Assembly (NCBI GenBank): GCA_013697725.1
Contig: JACCWI010000027.1
Location: forward strand, 19,701 to 83,700
DNA length: 64,000 nt
Direction: 5' to 3'
DNA from: Tatlockia sp.
GTDB lineage: Bacteria > Pseudomonadota > Gammaproteobacteria > Legionellales > Legionellaceae
Part shown: positions 17,535 to 26,105 of the stretch, piece by piece
Position numbering within the stretch: the first letter of the stretch is position 1
How the letters are laid out: each line of letters opens with the position of its first letter
The notes under the pieces: model-generated
Databases searched by the model: none
What the model was told of the DNA's origin: nothing
The model's input: the letters and a program-made list of their open reading frames with translations, nothing else
Position numbers and translations under genes: made by a program

Positions 17535-18152
17535 ATGACTGCATTTAGTTTAAATAGCTATGATGAACAAACTTTCACTCAATTAACTCTAAAAGAAGAC
17601 TGCATTGCTAATATTGAGTTTCAGAATTGCCAATTTAAGCAATGTCAGTTTCTTGGAGTTAATTTTACCAAGGTCAGATTTATCGATTGTGATTTTGAAT
17701 CCTGTGATCTTTCACTATCAAAATTTTCTGGATGCCGATTTTCTGAGGTCTCTTTTAGGCGCTGCAAATTGGTAGGCTTAAACTGGACTGAGTTGAGCTG
17801 GCCATTGGTGAAACTCGCAAGCCCTCTCTATTTTTATGATAGCAACTTAAGTCATTCAAGTTTTTTTGGGCTTTCACTTCCGGATCTAATTATAGAAAAT
17901 TGTAAAGCGCATGATGTTGATTTTCGGGAGACCCAACTGAACCATGCGAGCTTTGTCGGTACCGATTTAATGAAAAGTTTATTTGTTCACAGTAATTTAA
18001 AAGGGACTAATTTTACCAATGCCATCAATTATAATATTGATATAAGGGTTAATACGATAAGTAAAGCGGTTTTTTCATTTCCAGAGGCCATTGCTTTGCT
18101 AAATCATCTGGATATAGAAATAATTGGCTGGCCTAATGACGAGGATATATAG
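17535..18152 (+). CDS. Pentapeptide-repeat protein (Qnr/McbG-like)
   Basis: 205 aa of A(D/N)LxF-type pentapeptide repeats, for example CQFKQCQFLGVNFTKVRF, CDLSLSKFSGCRF and SNLKGTNFTNA. The repeats are interrupted near residues 80-95 by SWPLVKLASPLYFYD, as in Qnr-type proteins that form a dimeric right-handed beta-helix with a loop. The terminal helix VFSFPEAIALLNHLDIEIIG matches the dimerisation end of that group. Qnr proteins protect DNA gyrase; whether this one does is unknown. Confidence 0.8.
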   Translation: MTAFSLNSYDEQTFTQLTLKEDCIANIEFQNCQFKQCQFLGVNFTKVRFIDCDFESCDLSLSKFSGCRFSEVSFRRCKLVGLNWTELSWPLVKLASPLYFYDSNLSHSSFFGLSLPDLIIENCKAHDVDFRETQLNHASFVGTDLMKSLFVHSNLKGTNFTNAINYNIDIRVNTISKAVFSFPEAIALLNHLDIEIIGWPNDEDI

Positions 18153-18189
18153 AACTGCTTTAAATGAAATGGATAAGCTCAAAAAACTA

Positions 18190-19395
18190 CTAGACGGCTT
18201 TTTGCACTTTAGCACCAGCAAGCATTTTTTTAGATTCAGGCCAGATGTGACGCGAATAAGTGAAATAATTTAGCAAAGAAAGCAAAGCAATACCTAAGGC
18301 AAGTATTGAATTTTCTCTAAGCATTCCCTCTCCTAAATAGTAAATACCTAATTTCAGCCAATAACTTTGTAAATAAATAATAACAATAGAGTACGCAATA
18401 AAGCCTGTAAGGCGTTTTAATTTATGAGGTCTATTTGTAAGTTGGCTTTTAAAAGTAAAGCGAGTGTTGAGAATGAAATTGTTTAGTATAGAAGCAAGCA
18501 CTGCAAACTGAGTGGCATTAAAAGGCGGAAGACTATCACGTAAAAGGTTGTAAACAATAAATTGCACCCCCATGCCAACAACACCAACTAAACACATTTT
18601 AAGATAACGTTTAAGCTCAAAATACCTCAGCGTAAAAACAACAAATAAAGAGTCAATAATGCTGTTTGCCGGTAATTTACTCTGCCCTTTTTCTCGGTCG
18701 ATAAACTCAATGGGTTGTTCTGCGATTTTTACGCCGCTTTTATGTAAAAGCCAGAGCAAATGCAGCTTATAGGCGAAATGATTCGAAAGAAAAGTTTTTG
18801 GCAGTACTTTTTTTAAAATTTGACAACGCGTCGCACGAAATCCACTCGTAAAATCCTTATATCTAGGCGTTAAAATTGTTCTAGCTACATAATTACCTAA
18901 AATGGAAAATAATTTTCGATGAAAACCCCAAGCCTGTGGAATAGAGCCTCCTTTCACATAGCGACTACCTACCACCACATCACAGGTTTTTATTTTTTCA
19001 AGCATAGGAGCCAGGTACTTTGGTTGATGGGATAAATCAGCATCAAATTCAAAGACAATATCGGCTTTTAAGACATTCATCGCATAACGCATAGCCTGTA
19101 AATAGGCAGATCCCAGGCCAGATTTTTCCCGTTCTTTTTGAAAATGCAGTTGCCGATGGTGGGTTTGGAGCTCAGCAATAATCGCTTGCGTATTATCGGT
19201 TGAAGCACTGTCGAAGATTAAAACATGAACTTCAAAATCAATAATATTATCAGTCACTGCAAAAACCTGAGCGACTGTATCAGCAATAACCGAAGCTTCA
19301 TTATAAGTCGGGATAATAATAAACACTTTTTCTTTCTGCAACCTTGCTTTTTCAATAAAAACAGGAGCAAAATTTAAATGGGTATCGGCTAACAA
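18190..19395 (-). CDS. Dolichol-phosphate-mannosyltransferase-like glycosyltransferase fused to GtrA domain
   Basis: 401 aa. Residues about 20-250 are a family 2 glycosyltransferase of the DPM1 type: IIIPTYNEASVIADTV, FDSASTDNT, EKSGLGSAYLQAM, and the DxD-like EFDADLSHQP. Residues about 265-385 hold four hydrophobic segments typical of GtrA (MCLVGVVGMGVQFIVYNLL onward). Such fusions load undecaprenyl phosphate with a sugar and help flip it for lipopolysaccharide or protein modification. The donor sugar is not predictable from sequence. The gene stands alone. Confidence 0.88.
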   Translation of the reverse strand: MLADTHLNFAPVFIEKARLQKEKVFIIIPTYNEASVIADTVAQVFAVTDNIIDFEVHVLIFDSASTDNTQAIIAELQTHHRQLHFQKEREKSGLGSAYLQAMRYAMNVLKADIVFEFDADLSHQPKYLAPMLEKIKTCDVVVGSRYVKGGSIPQAWGFHRKLFSILGNYVARTILTPRYKDFTSGFRATRCQILKKVLPKTFLSNHFAYKLHLLWLLHKSGVKIAEQPIEFIDREKGQSKLPANSIIDSLFVVFTLRYFELKRYLKMCLVGVVGMGVQFIVYNLLRDSLPPFNATQFAVLASILNNFILNTRFTFKSQLTNRPHKLKRLTGFIAYSIVIIYLQSYWLKLGIYYLGEGMLRENSILALGIALLSLLNYFTYSRHIWPESKKMLAGAKVQKAV

Positions 19396-19619
19396 GCGCT
19401 ATATTCCTTGAGATTCTTTAAGCTATTTTTGTGCGATACTAGCACATCTTCACCTTAATTTATATCTTTTGCCGATCTCTAGCCTAGGGTCAGCATAGGC
19501 TGGATGCCGCCAGCTCAACCTCGGTTTTTCTCTTTCTCTCCTGCCAATTAAGGTTTATTTGAAGTACGCAAATCCATGAATGAGCTGCGAGAGTTATAAG
19601 TTATATCACCGATCTCGAT

Positions 19620-20456
19620 CTACTTATTTTTTAGATAGAATTGATGAATCGCAGCAGCGAAAGCCGCAGCAGTTTTTAATTGCCCTTGCTCGCTCAAATG
19701 GCAGTAGCTTGAGTCTCTGTCTCCAATCAAGGAGAATTGATCTGTATCAGCAGCCAGATAAATCTGTTGCTGAGAATTGGCTAAACTCTGTTGAGCAACA
19801 GCTAAATAGTTATCAGGCTTCCAGTCGGGATTATGTCCACATAAAGTTGCTACGGCATAAAAAACTGGTGGAGAAGGTTTATTTTTATCACGGAGGCTGG
19901 CAAGCAAAGAGTTAAATCGTTGCTTATAGTCCTTAGCACTGGTTTTTTCAGCAAAATCACTTTCTCCTTGATGCCAAATTATTCCTGTCGGCTTAAATTG
20001 AGCACTTGATTCCGCTAAAACGGTTCTCAGCATTTGATTGAGATCTCCACCCTTTTGCCAGCGAGCAATGGCAGTGCCGCCTATCGATGAAGGAATAATA
20101 ACCACGCTGTCAAAATCACCGTTTGCAATAAGCTTATCAGCTAAGGGAGTGAGGAATTCCCCAATTAAACCACTCGCGCCAAGCAAAGGCGATGCGGCCG
20201 AGTAACATTTCCCCTGAAAATAGGCAAAAACTTTAGCTGGATAACGCGTAGAAAATTTCTTCTCAGCGTGATTTGCACCATTGGATTGACCAATAACGAG
20301 TAATACTGCAGTATCTTTGCTTTGCTTTGGACAAGTCATCTCGATTTTTCCAGGATAACTTATTAATCGATTAAATTGATCAAATTTCGTCTCGGAAGCA
20401 AAGAGGTTGCCAAGTAAAACGCTTCCTATAATGACAAAAGCAATTCTTTTAAACAT
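19620..20456 (-). CDS. Secreted SASA-domain carbohydrate esterase
   Basis: 278 aa with a signal peptide (FKRIAFVIIGSVLLGNLFAS). It is an SGNH-type hydrolase of the sialic-acid-acetylesterase/acetylxylan-esterase family. The nucleophile block is LLVIGQSNGANHA (Ser in GQSNG, residue about 58), followed by GGTAIARWQKGGDL, the signature WHQGESDFAE, and a C-terminal D-x-x-x-H (DSSYCHLSEQGQ) that completes the triad. It probably deacetylates a polysaccharide or glycan outside the cytoplasm. A plus-strand frame overlapping it is a shadow. Confidence 0.82.
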   Translation of the reverse strand: MFKRIAFVIIGSVLLGNLFASETKFDQFNRLISYPGKIEMTCPKQSKDTAVLLVIGQSNGANHAEKKFSTRYPAKVFAYFQGKCYSAASPLLGASGLIGEFLTPLADKLIANGDFDSVVIIPSSIGGTAIARWQKGGDLNQMLRTVLAESSAQFKPTGIIWHQGESDFAEKTSAKDYKQRFNSLLASLRDKNKPSPPVFYAVATLCGHNPDWKPDNYLAVAQQSLANSQQQIYLAADTDQFSLIGDRDSSYCHLSEQGQLKTAAAFAAAIHQFYLKNK

Positions 20457-20625
20457 ATCTGCCCCCCTAATGAGAAATTTGAAAGATAAAGCCTACCTAA
20501 GAAGGTTATTAAAATAAAGACTTATCCAGATGCGAAACCAGATTTTGAAAGAAAAACGAGAGCTACAAAAATGTTTAATAAATGCGTTATACTAAAAATA
20601 GGTTTAATTAACTTATAGAGTAACG

Positions 20626-20835
20626 ATGAAAGACTTAAGTAAACCCTATAGAAAATTATGGCGTTCTCGCCGTGATCGCAAGATTGCTGGAGTTTGTGGT
20701 GGCTTAGCTGATTATTATCATATCGACCCAATTTGGATACGCTTGCTTTTTGTGGTGTTTTTCCTGATGGGCGGCGCTGCTTTTCTGGCTTATATTATAA
20801 TGTGGTTCTTGATACCTCTTGAGCCTGAAGTGTAG
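20626..20835 (+). CDS. PspC-domain small membrane protein
   Basis: 69 aa, a complete PspC domain: LWRSRRDRKIAGVCGGLADY, YHIDPIWIRLLFVVF, then one hydrophobic segment LMGGAAFLAYIIMWFLIPLE. In enterobacteria PspC senses envelope stress with PspB and binds PspA. No pspA or pspB is adjacent, so here it is a stand-alone member. It is convergent with the next minus-strand gene, with a hairpin in between. Confidence 0.88.
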   Translation: MKDLSKPYRKLWRSRRDRKIAGVCGGLADYYHIDPIWIRLLFVVFFLMGGAAFLAYIIMWFLIPLEPEV

Positions 20836-20867
20836 TCTAAAAAAATTTATTGGGTACAGAGCTATAT

Positions 20868-20893
20868 AGCCAACCTAGCAATGCAGGTTGGCT
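20868..20893. terminator. Bidirectional hairpin between convergent genes
   Basis: A perfect 9-bp stem, AGCCAACCT/AGGTTGGCT, with an 8-base loop, lies between pspC and the minus-strand 499-aa gene. There is no strong T tract, so factor-independent termination is only likely. Confidence 0.5.
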
Positions 20894-20901
20894 TAAGCAA
20901 G

Positions 20902-22401
20902 TTAACAGCTGAGATGATGGGTTTGCGCTTGTGGTTCTAGACAAGCCAACAATTCTGAGATCGTTGAGACATTTTTCTTAAGGAATGCTGTGGTGTCCGT
21001 AGTTTTTAGATAAGCATTAATCTCCTTACCTAATTTACCATTTTCCAAAGTTGCTTTATGTCTATGCAAGCCAGTAGAATCTTCTCCCTGTAATGCAGCT
21101 AGTAGTGCGTTAATCGCATCCAGTTTATTTGTCTTGGAAAAATGGCCAACGGATACACAAAAAAAGGTATAATAATCATCAGCTTCTTTTCGTTCTTTCC
21201 AATAATTTTGAAGGACTGAATGGAATTGATGGAATTGGAGAATTTCTTGACTATATTTGCTCTTCTTGTTTGGAACTGAAACATCATGTACTTTTTTAAC
21301 CTCAACTGCAGCTTGCTTTGATCTAACTATTACGTCAGGAAAAAGCTTAGACATTACAGCTAGCTCAGTAGAGATTTCAGTCTCTTTTGTGTTGACCGCC
21401 ACGTATACCTCTGAAGCTTTAACTTTAGCTTCAGGGGTTCTTGGAAGGGCTTTCTTGACTTCTAGTTGCTGATTTGAGACTTGAATTTTCTCACTATTTT
21501 CTACTTTAACTTGATTTGCCTGCTGACCCTCAACCTCAGTTATCTCCACTTTTAATTCCTCGACCAAAGTTTGTTCGTCAGTTCTCAAAGTAGTTTTTCG
21601 TGAATCATTTGCATCCGTTTCAAATTTGGCAATCAGCTCGCTAGTTGATCCCGAGGGACTAAAGGAAGGTATACCATTTATCCCAGCTGCTGCTGATATA
21701 GGTAATGGTTGTAAGACATAATTCAATTCCGGAGGCAATGGAGGAGGATACTCTGGCGGAGTATCGGTTAACTTCGATTCAAAAAATTGTTTAATTTCAG
21801 TTATTTGGTTTTTATTGCTTGTCTCGACCACTCTTTTTTCTTCTATTTCATCAGAGACCTTAGATCTTAGTGATGGACAATCCTCATACCGATGAAAATG
21901 TCCCTGGATATTAATAAAATCGAATATATTTAAGAAAATTGGAGAATTTTCGGGGTTTGCCAGATCATTAATAAAACTCTCAATATTTGTTTTTTCATTA
22001 ATTTCATATCCCAGGATTTCATTAGAAATAAAACCCGTTATTTCTTTATTGTCAGAGTCTAGAGTTTGATACTGTATACCCTTCGCCGTTGCGCTCAAAT
22101 GCAGTGTATTTTTAGAGAACACTGAATTATCTTCTTTCTTCACGAGCCCAAGAACTAAAGCGGAGCTATTATCATTTTGACTTTGATCAGCTGAATCCTC
22201 TATCTCTGAAGATGATAATTTAGAAATTGTTTTTAAGATTGGATTAAAATTGAATATTTCCCCAAGCATTGTCTTTTCGTTATCTAATTTAGCTGAGTCT
22301 TCTTGAGCGTGTAAAGAGGACTTAGTGCTAATTTTTTGTACTGGATTTGAATCACTGTCCTTAGCTTGTTTTGTAAGCTCAGTTATTTTTTGTCTGGTCA
22401 T
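20902..22401 (-). CDS. Hypothetical protein with proline-rich linker, effector-like
   Basis: 499 aa. The first 200 residues are Ser/Asp/Lys-rich and mostly disordered-looking. Near residue 215 lies a polyproline stretch PPEYPPPLPPEL, of the kind bound by eukaryotic SH3 or EVH1 domains. A Glu/Val/Lys-rich segment at about 280-360 follows. The C-terminal 120 residues are a compact helical domain (FHQFHSVLQNYW, KLDAINALLAAL, LENGKLGKEINAYLKT) that resembles a C-terminal module recurring in Legionella effectors (from memory, DUF5617-like). No catalytic motif. Effector role is inferred. Confidence 0.55.
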   Translation of the reverse strand: MTRQKITELTKQAKDSDSNPVQKISTKSSLHAQEDSAKLDNEKTMLGEIFNFNPILKTISKLSSSEIEDSADQSQNDNSSALVLGLVKKEDNSVFSKNTLHLSATAKGIQYQTLDSDNKEITGFISNEILGYEINEKTNIESFINDLANPENSPIFLNIFDFINIQGHFHRYEDCPSLRSKVSDEIEEKRVVETSNKNQITEIKQFFESKLTDTPPEYPPPLPPELNYVLQPLPISAAAGINGIPSFSPSGSTSELIAKFETDANDSRKTTLRTDEQTLVEELKVEITEVEGQQANQVKVENSEKIQVSNQQLEVKKALPRTPEAKVKASEVYVAVNTKETEISTELAVMSKLFPDVIVRSKQAAVEVKKVHDVSVPNKKSKYSQEILQFHQFHSVLQNYWKERKEADDYYTFFCVSVGHFSKTNKLDAINALLAALQGEDSTGLHRHKATLENGKLGKEINAYLKTTDTTAFLKKNVSTISELLACLEPQAQTHHLSC

Positions 22402-22537
22402 TTCATTCCTGGAATTAAAAATTTATAAAAGCCATCAGAGCGTGGTCTGACGCCACTAAGTTTTTTTTTAGGACTTAGGTTGTTGAATCTTAGCATGTTG
22501 TTGCAAAATTACGCCATGTTAATCTTGCTCTGCAAAA

Positions 22538-23791
22538 CTAAGGTTTTAGAATTTGCTGATCTAAGTTTTCCGGAGGAGATAGAGCAGCAGTCGAGGGCTG
22601 ACTAAAGAAAGAGAATTTTGAAAGCTGTTTTTTGTCAGCAGAAAATGCTGAGTTTGAAGTTGAAAGAAGGATGCTGCCGAATGGTTCTTTCGACGCCCCT
22701 TTAAGCTCCATTGCCGATACTTTACCCAGGATGGGTATGCCATTATGAGCAATGTTAAAGCGTTGCCCACTAGGATCAAGCTCTTTTAAAGCGATTAAAA
22801 AATGCTCGCATTGCTTTATTGTTCTGCCTTTTAAAATCTTATTGTGACGAAGATCAATAGATTTCACTGTGAGAGGTATGGTTTGCAGAAAAGAAATTAA
22901 CTGGTCTAAATTGAGTAGTTTAATTGATTTGTCATCAGAAAAATCCATGCTACTAATTTCAGGAGAAAGTGCAGAAAATGCGAGCTGCAATTCCTTGCTA
23001 TCCAATTCAGCAAGATCATTTCGGCTAAGCTTTAGAGCCTGAATCCCAGAATGAAACCCTGAAAATGCCAGTTTTAATTCGGAACCTTTTTTATAACCTA
23101 ACTGGTTATAGCTTAAATCAACAAAGCGAAGACTTGGGGGCAACGCCTTAAAAAGAGCCTGGAGTTGGGCGCCATTTTTATTATTCAGTTCATTAAAGCA
23201 TAAATAAAGCGAATGAGGCTTCGCCTGTAAGGATGAAAAACTTTCCTTGAACTCTCCTGCTTCCATTTTATAGAGCTCATTATCACTTAAATCAATTGAG
23301 TCAACTTGATAGTGAATGCCAGAAAAACCTTCTCGCAATAGACTAGCAGGCTTAGTAAAAAGCTGCATCGCACTTAAATCTAAAAAGGTCACTTTAGCAG
23401 ATAGATTGGCCAGACTAATTTTTAGTTCTGTACCGTTTTTTGAAGGAAGATTATTAGTATTAATAGGGGTTGTTAAATGTTCTGCAAAAGACGAAAGTAA
23501 TTGATGTAATTCAATGCCAGTTTTTGACCCCGCATTATTAACACTTAAATCAACCAACTGAGTTGGCTCAGAGAGAACTGTGCGGGAGTTAATTAAAGCA
23601 GCAAAATTATTCACTTTAAATTTTAAGATGTTTATTCTAAACGATAAAGAAGTTAATGCCTTCCACATTGAGGCTGCTTGTTGATATAGATTTTTGAATG
23701 CCAAGCTCAAAGAACTTGTACTTTCTGGATTTTTAGACAGATTATCTAAGGAATCAGTGCCAGATATATCGACTTTATAACTTGCCATCAT
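22538..23791 (-). CDS. Leucine-rich-repeat protein, effector-like
   Basis: 417 aa (first or second ATG, 23791 or 23788). From about residue 85 to 330 there are repeats of about 30 residues in the ribonuclease-inhibitor style: YQVDSIDLSDNELYKM, PHSLYLCFNELNNKNG, LRFVDLSYNQLGYKKG, IQALKLSRNDLAELDS and VKSIDLRHNKI. Each repeat includes a helix beginning ELxxAFSxL. No signal peptide, no CaaX box and no extra enzymatic domain is seen. The adjacent minus-strand 499-aa gene is also orphan. A type IV effector role is plausible but unproven. Confidence 0.65.
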   Translation of the reverse strand: MMASYKVDISGTDSLDNLSKNPESTSSLSLAFKNLYQQAASMWKALTSLSFRINILKFKVNNFAALINSRTVLSEPTQLVDLSVNNAGSKTGIELHQLLSSFAEHLTTPINTNNLPSKNGTELKISLANLSAKVTFLDLSAMQLFTKPASLLREGFSGIHYQVDSIDLSDNELYKMEAGEFKESFSSLQAKPHSLYLCFNELNNKNGAQLQALFKALPPSLRFVDLSYNQLGYKKGSELKLAFSGFHSGIQALKLSRNDLAELDSKELQLAFSALSPEISSMDFSDDKSIKLLNLDQLISFLQTIPLTVKSIDLRHNKILKGRTIKQCEHFLIALKELDPSGQRFNIAHNGIPILGKVSAMELKGASKEPFGSILLSTSNSAFSADKKQLSKFSFFSQPSTAALSPPENLDQQILKP

Positions 23792-23965
23792 TGGCTCAAG
23801 GGATTACTAGCCTTCTATCTTACAATGTAATTTTGTAGAAAGCAGCATTTGATGAAAAAATTGAGGGGCAGTTTAAAAAATTGGACTTAGCTTATTGAAA
23901 AGAATTTTTTCATTTTGGGCTCAGCCTGTTAAGATTCTAATACCTTTCCGCAATAGACCCTATCA

Positions 23966-24406
23966 ATGATTAGCTCCATCAAATCATTTACTGAACTTAG
24001 TGTTAATGAACTCTATGACCTGATTGCTTTACGAGCTGAAATTTTTATTGTGGAGCAACAATGTCTCTATCAGGATCTCGATAATCTTGATCAAAAAGCA
24101 CAGCATCTACAAATTCGTAAACACAGTCAACTCATCGCTTATGCACGAATCTTACCTTATGAACAAAGTACATCAATGAGCTTCGGTCGCTTGCTAATAA
24201 AAGCACCCTATCGCAAACAAGGACTTGGTCAACAACTTATGGAAATGATTTTAAGCTACTTATCAGAGCATCATTCTCAACAAACGATTACCATTAAGGC
24301 TCAACTTCATCTGCAAAATTTTTATGAACACTTTGATTTTCTGGCAAAAGGAAAATCCTTTGCGCTGGATGGAATTCCTCATATTTTAATGGAAAAACAG
24401 CCATGA
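23966..24406 (+). CDS. elaA: ElaA-type GNAT acetyltransferase
   Basis: 146 aa. It opens with the ElaA-specific block FTELSVNELYDLIALRAEIF and VEQQCLYQDLDNLDQKAQHL. The acetyl-CoA-binding motif A is ISFGRLLIKAPYRKQGLGQQ (here MSFGRLLI...YRKQGLGQQL), residues about 70-92. The substrate of ElaA proteins is not known. Its stop overlaps the start of the next gene by four bases (ATGA), so the two are translationally coupled. Confidence 0.82.
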   Translation: MISSIKSFTELSVNELYDLIALRAEIFIVEQQCLYQDLDNLDQKAQHLQIRKHSQLIAYARILPYEQSTSMSFGRLLIKAPYRKQGLGQQLMEMILSYLSEHHSQQTITIKAQLHLQNFYEHFDFLAKGKSFALDGIPHILMEKQP

Positions 24407-26103
24407 ATAATGAAAAGGAATTATTTAATCAAGCTTATGAACTTCAACGTCAAGGTAAATTGGTTGAGGCCCTTGGTCTCTATGAAAAATTACTGAAACT
24501 GCAACCCAATCAAGCGCAAGCCCTACAGTTTGCAGGCATTGCTTCAGCACAGCTTGGTAAGTTACAACAAGCATTTGATTTCTTTGCGCAAGCTTTAGCT
24601 TTTGAACCCGACAATGCCAACTTCCATAATAATCTTGCTAATGTTTATAAAAATGCTAAGGAAATTGACCAAGCGATTAGTCATTACTTAAAAGCGATTC
24701 AATTAAAACCCCAGTACGCTCAAGCCCATCATAATTTAGCAACCGTTTATGCCGCGCAGAATAATTACCAATCAGCCTTAAGCCACTATCGCGCTGCAGT
24801 TCATGCTGAACCAGATTTTGCACTGGCACATTTTAATTTGGGTCTATTGCTGTTGCAAAATAATCAATTGGCTGCAGCGAAGACGCAATTTAAAAATGTA
24901 TTGACTTTAAATGCTGAGCATCCTGAAGCAGAATTTTATTTAGGGGTTCTTTATCTGGAGGCCAATGAATTGGCTGAGGCAGAGCAACATTTTCAACAAA
25001 CCTTAATCAGAGATGCTAATCATGTTCAAGTGCTCACGAATCTTGGAGTTATTGCTTTAAAACGAGAACAGGGACAAATCGCGGTTGACTATTTTAGTCG
25101 AGCAATCGCCAATGATAATGATAACCTTGAGGCACGCAATAATTTAGCGGCAACCTTTATGCATTATGATCGCTTTGAAAATGCGTTAATGCACTATGAT
25201 GTTTTGTTACAGCATGAGCCTAATAATATAGAATATCTATATAACTCAGGGGTCGCGCAAATGGCCTTAGGTCATTTAAATGAAGCCTTGGAACATTTTG
25301 ATAAATTAGTTAGTATTGATGATCATCACTTCGCAGCCTTAAATAATCTAGCTGCAATTTATATACGCCTTGAAGATAGAGAAAAGGCTCAGTCTCTATT
25401 GCAACGCGCCCTTATAGCAAATCCTCAAGACAAGACAAGCAGTCATATGTTAGCTGCACTTAAAGGTGACGCGACTAATGCCACAACCTGTCCTGATTAT
25501 GCTAAAAACTTATTTAATAATTATGCGCTCTATTATGATCAGCACATGCAAAATCAATTGCATTACAACTTACCGCAACATATCGCGCGAATCATTCATA
25601 AATTAAAACTTCTAAAACTCACTAAAGTTCTCGATTTAGGCTGCGGCACTGGTTTAACTGGCTCTGTTTTAAGAGAAATTAGCCAAGAATTAACTGGCGT
25701 AGATTTGGCGAAAAAAATGCTCGCCCAGGCTCAAGAAAAAGGAATCTATGATCATTTAATAGAGACTGATTTACTCAAATTTTTAAAGGACGATAAGGAA
25801 TTATATGAGCTTGTCGTTGCTGTAGATGTCCTCCCTTATTTTGGTGAGTTGGATAGCTTATTTGCGGCATTAAAAGAAAGACTTAGCCCAAAAGGCTACT
25901 TCATTTTCAGCACAGAAATTTCCAGGGAAAACCCCTGGGTTTTAGAAATGACAGCTAGATTTAGCCATCATTTTAATTATATTAGCCAACTTTGCCAGAG
26001 TTTTGGTTTAGAACTTATCCATCATGAAACAGTAGTTGCAAGGCAGCAAAACGATAAAGGGCTTGAGGTTGAAGTTTATGTGGTTTGCAATAGAGGGGGA
26101 TAA
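24403..26103 (+). CDS. TPR-repeat protein with C-terminal SAM-dependent methyltransferase domain
   Basis: 566 aa. Residues 1-355 hold about ten tetratricopeptide repeats (for example NFHNNLANVYKNAKEIDQAI and AQAHHNLATVYAAQNNYQSA). Residues about 400-560 are a class I methyltransferase with motif I VLDLGCGTGLTG, acidic loop GVDLAKKML, and post-motif VVAVDVLPYFGEL. This fusion is common in proteobacteria, but its target, probably a protein held by the TPRs, is not established. It is coupled to the ElaA gene. The GC and style match the core genome. Confidence 0.88.
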   Translation: MNNEKELFNQAYELQRQGKLVEALGLYEKLLKLQPNQAQALQFAGIASAQLGKLQQAFDFFAQALAFEPDNANFHNNLANVYKNAKEIDQAISHYLKAIQLKPQYAQAHHNLATVYAAQNNYQSALSHYRAAVHAEPDFALAHFNLGLLLLQNNQLAAAKTQFKNVLTLNAEHPEAEFYLGVLYLEANELAEAEQHFQQTLIRDANHVQVLTNLGVIALKREQGQIAVDYFSRAIANDNDNLEARNNLAATFMHYDRFENALMHYDVLLQHEPNNIEYLYNSGVAQMALGHLNEALEHFDKLVSIDDHHFAALNNLAAIYIRLEDREKAQSLLQRALIANPQDKTSSHMLAALKGDATNATTCPDYAKNLFNNYALYYDQHMQNQLHYNLPQHIARIIHKLKLLKLTKVLDLGCGTGLTGSVLREISQELTGVDLAKKMLAQAQEKGIYDHLIETDLLKFLKDDKELYELVVAVDVLPYFGELDSLFAALKERLSPKGYFIFSTEISRENPWVLEMTARFSHHFNYISQLCQSFGLELIHHETVVARQQNDKGLEVEVYVVCNRGG

Positions 26104-26105
26104 GC

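Noticed and set aside
19580..19915. 111-residue plus-strand frame
   Set aside because: Lies opposite the SASA esterase, whose motifs and signal peptide are clear.
22430..22480. Two hairpins (TCAGA...TCTGA; CTAAGT...ACTTAG) after the 417-aa LRR gene
   Set aside because: Stems of five to six pairs in AT-rich sequence; possible terminators but not distinguishable from chance.
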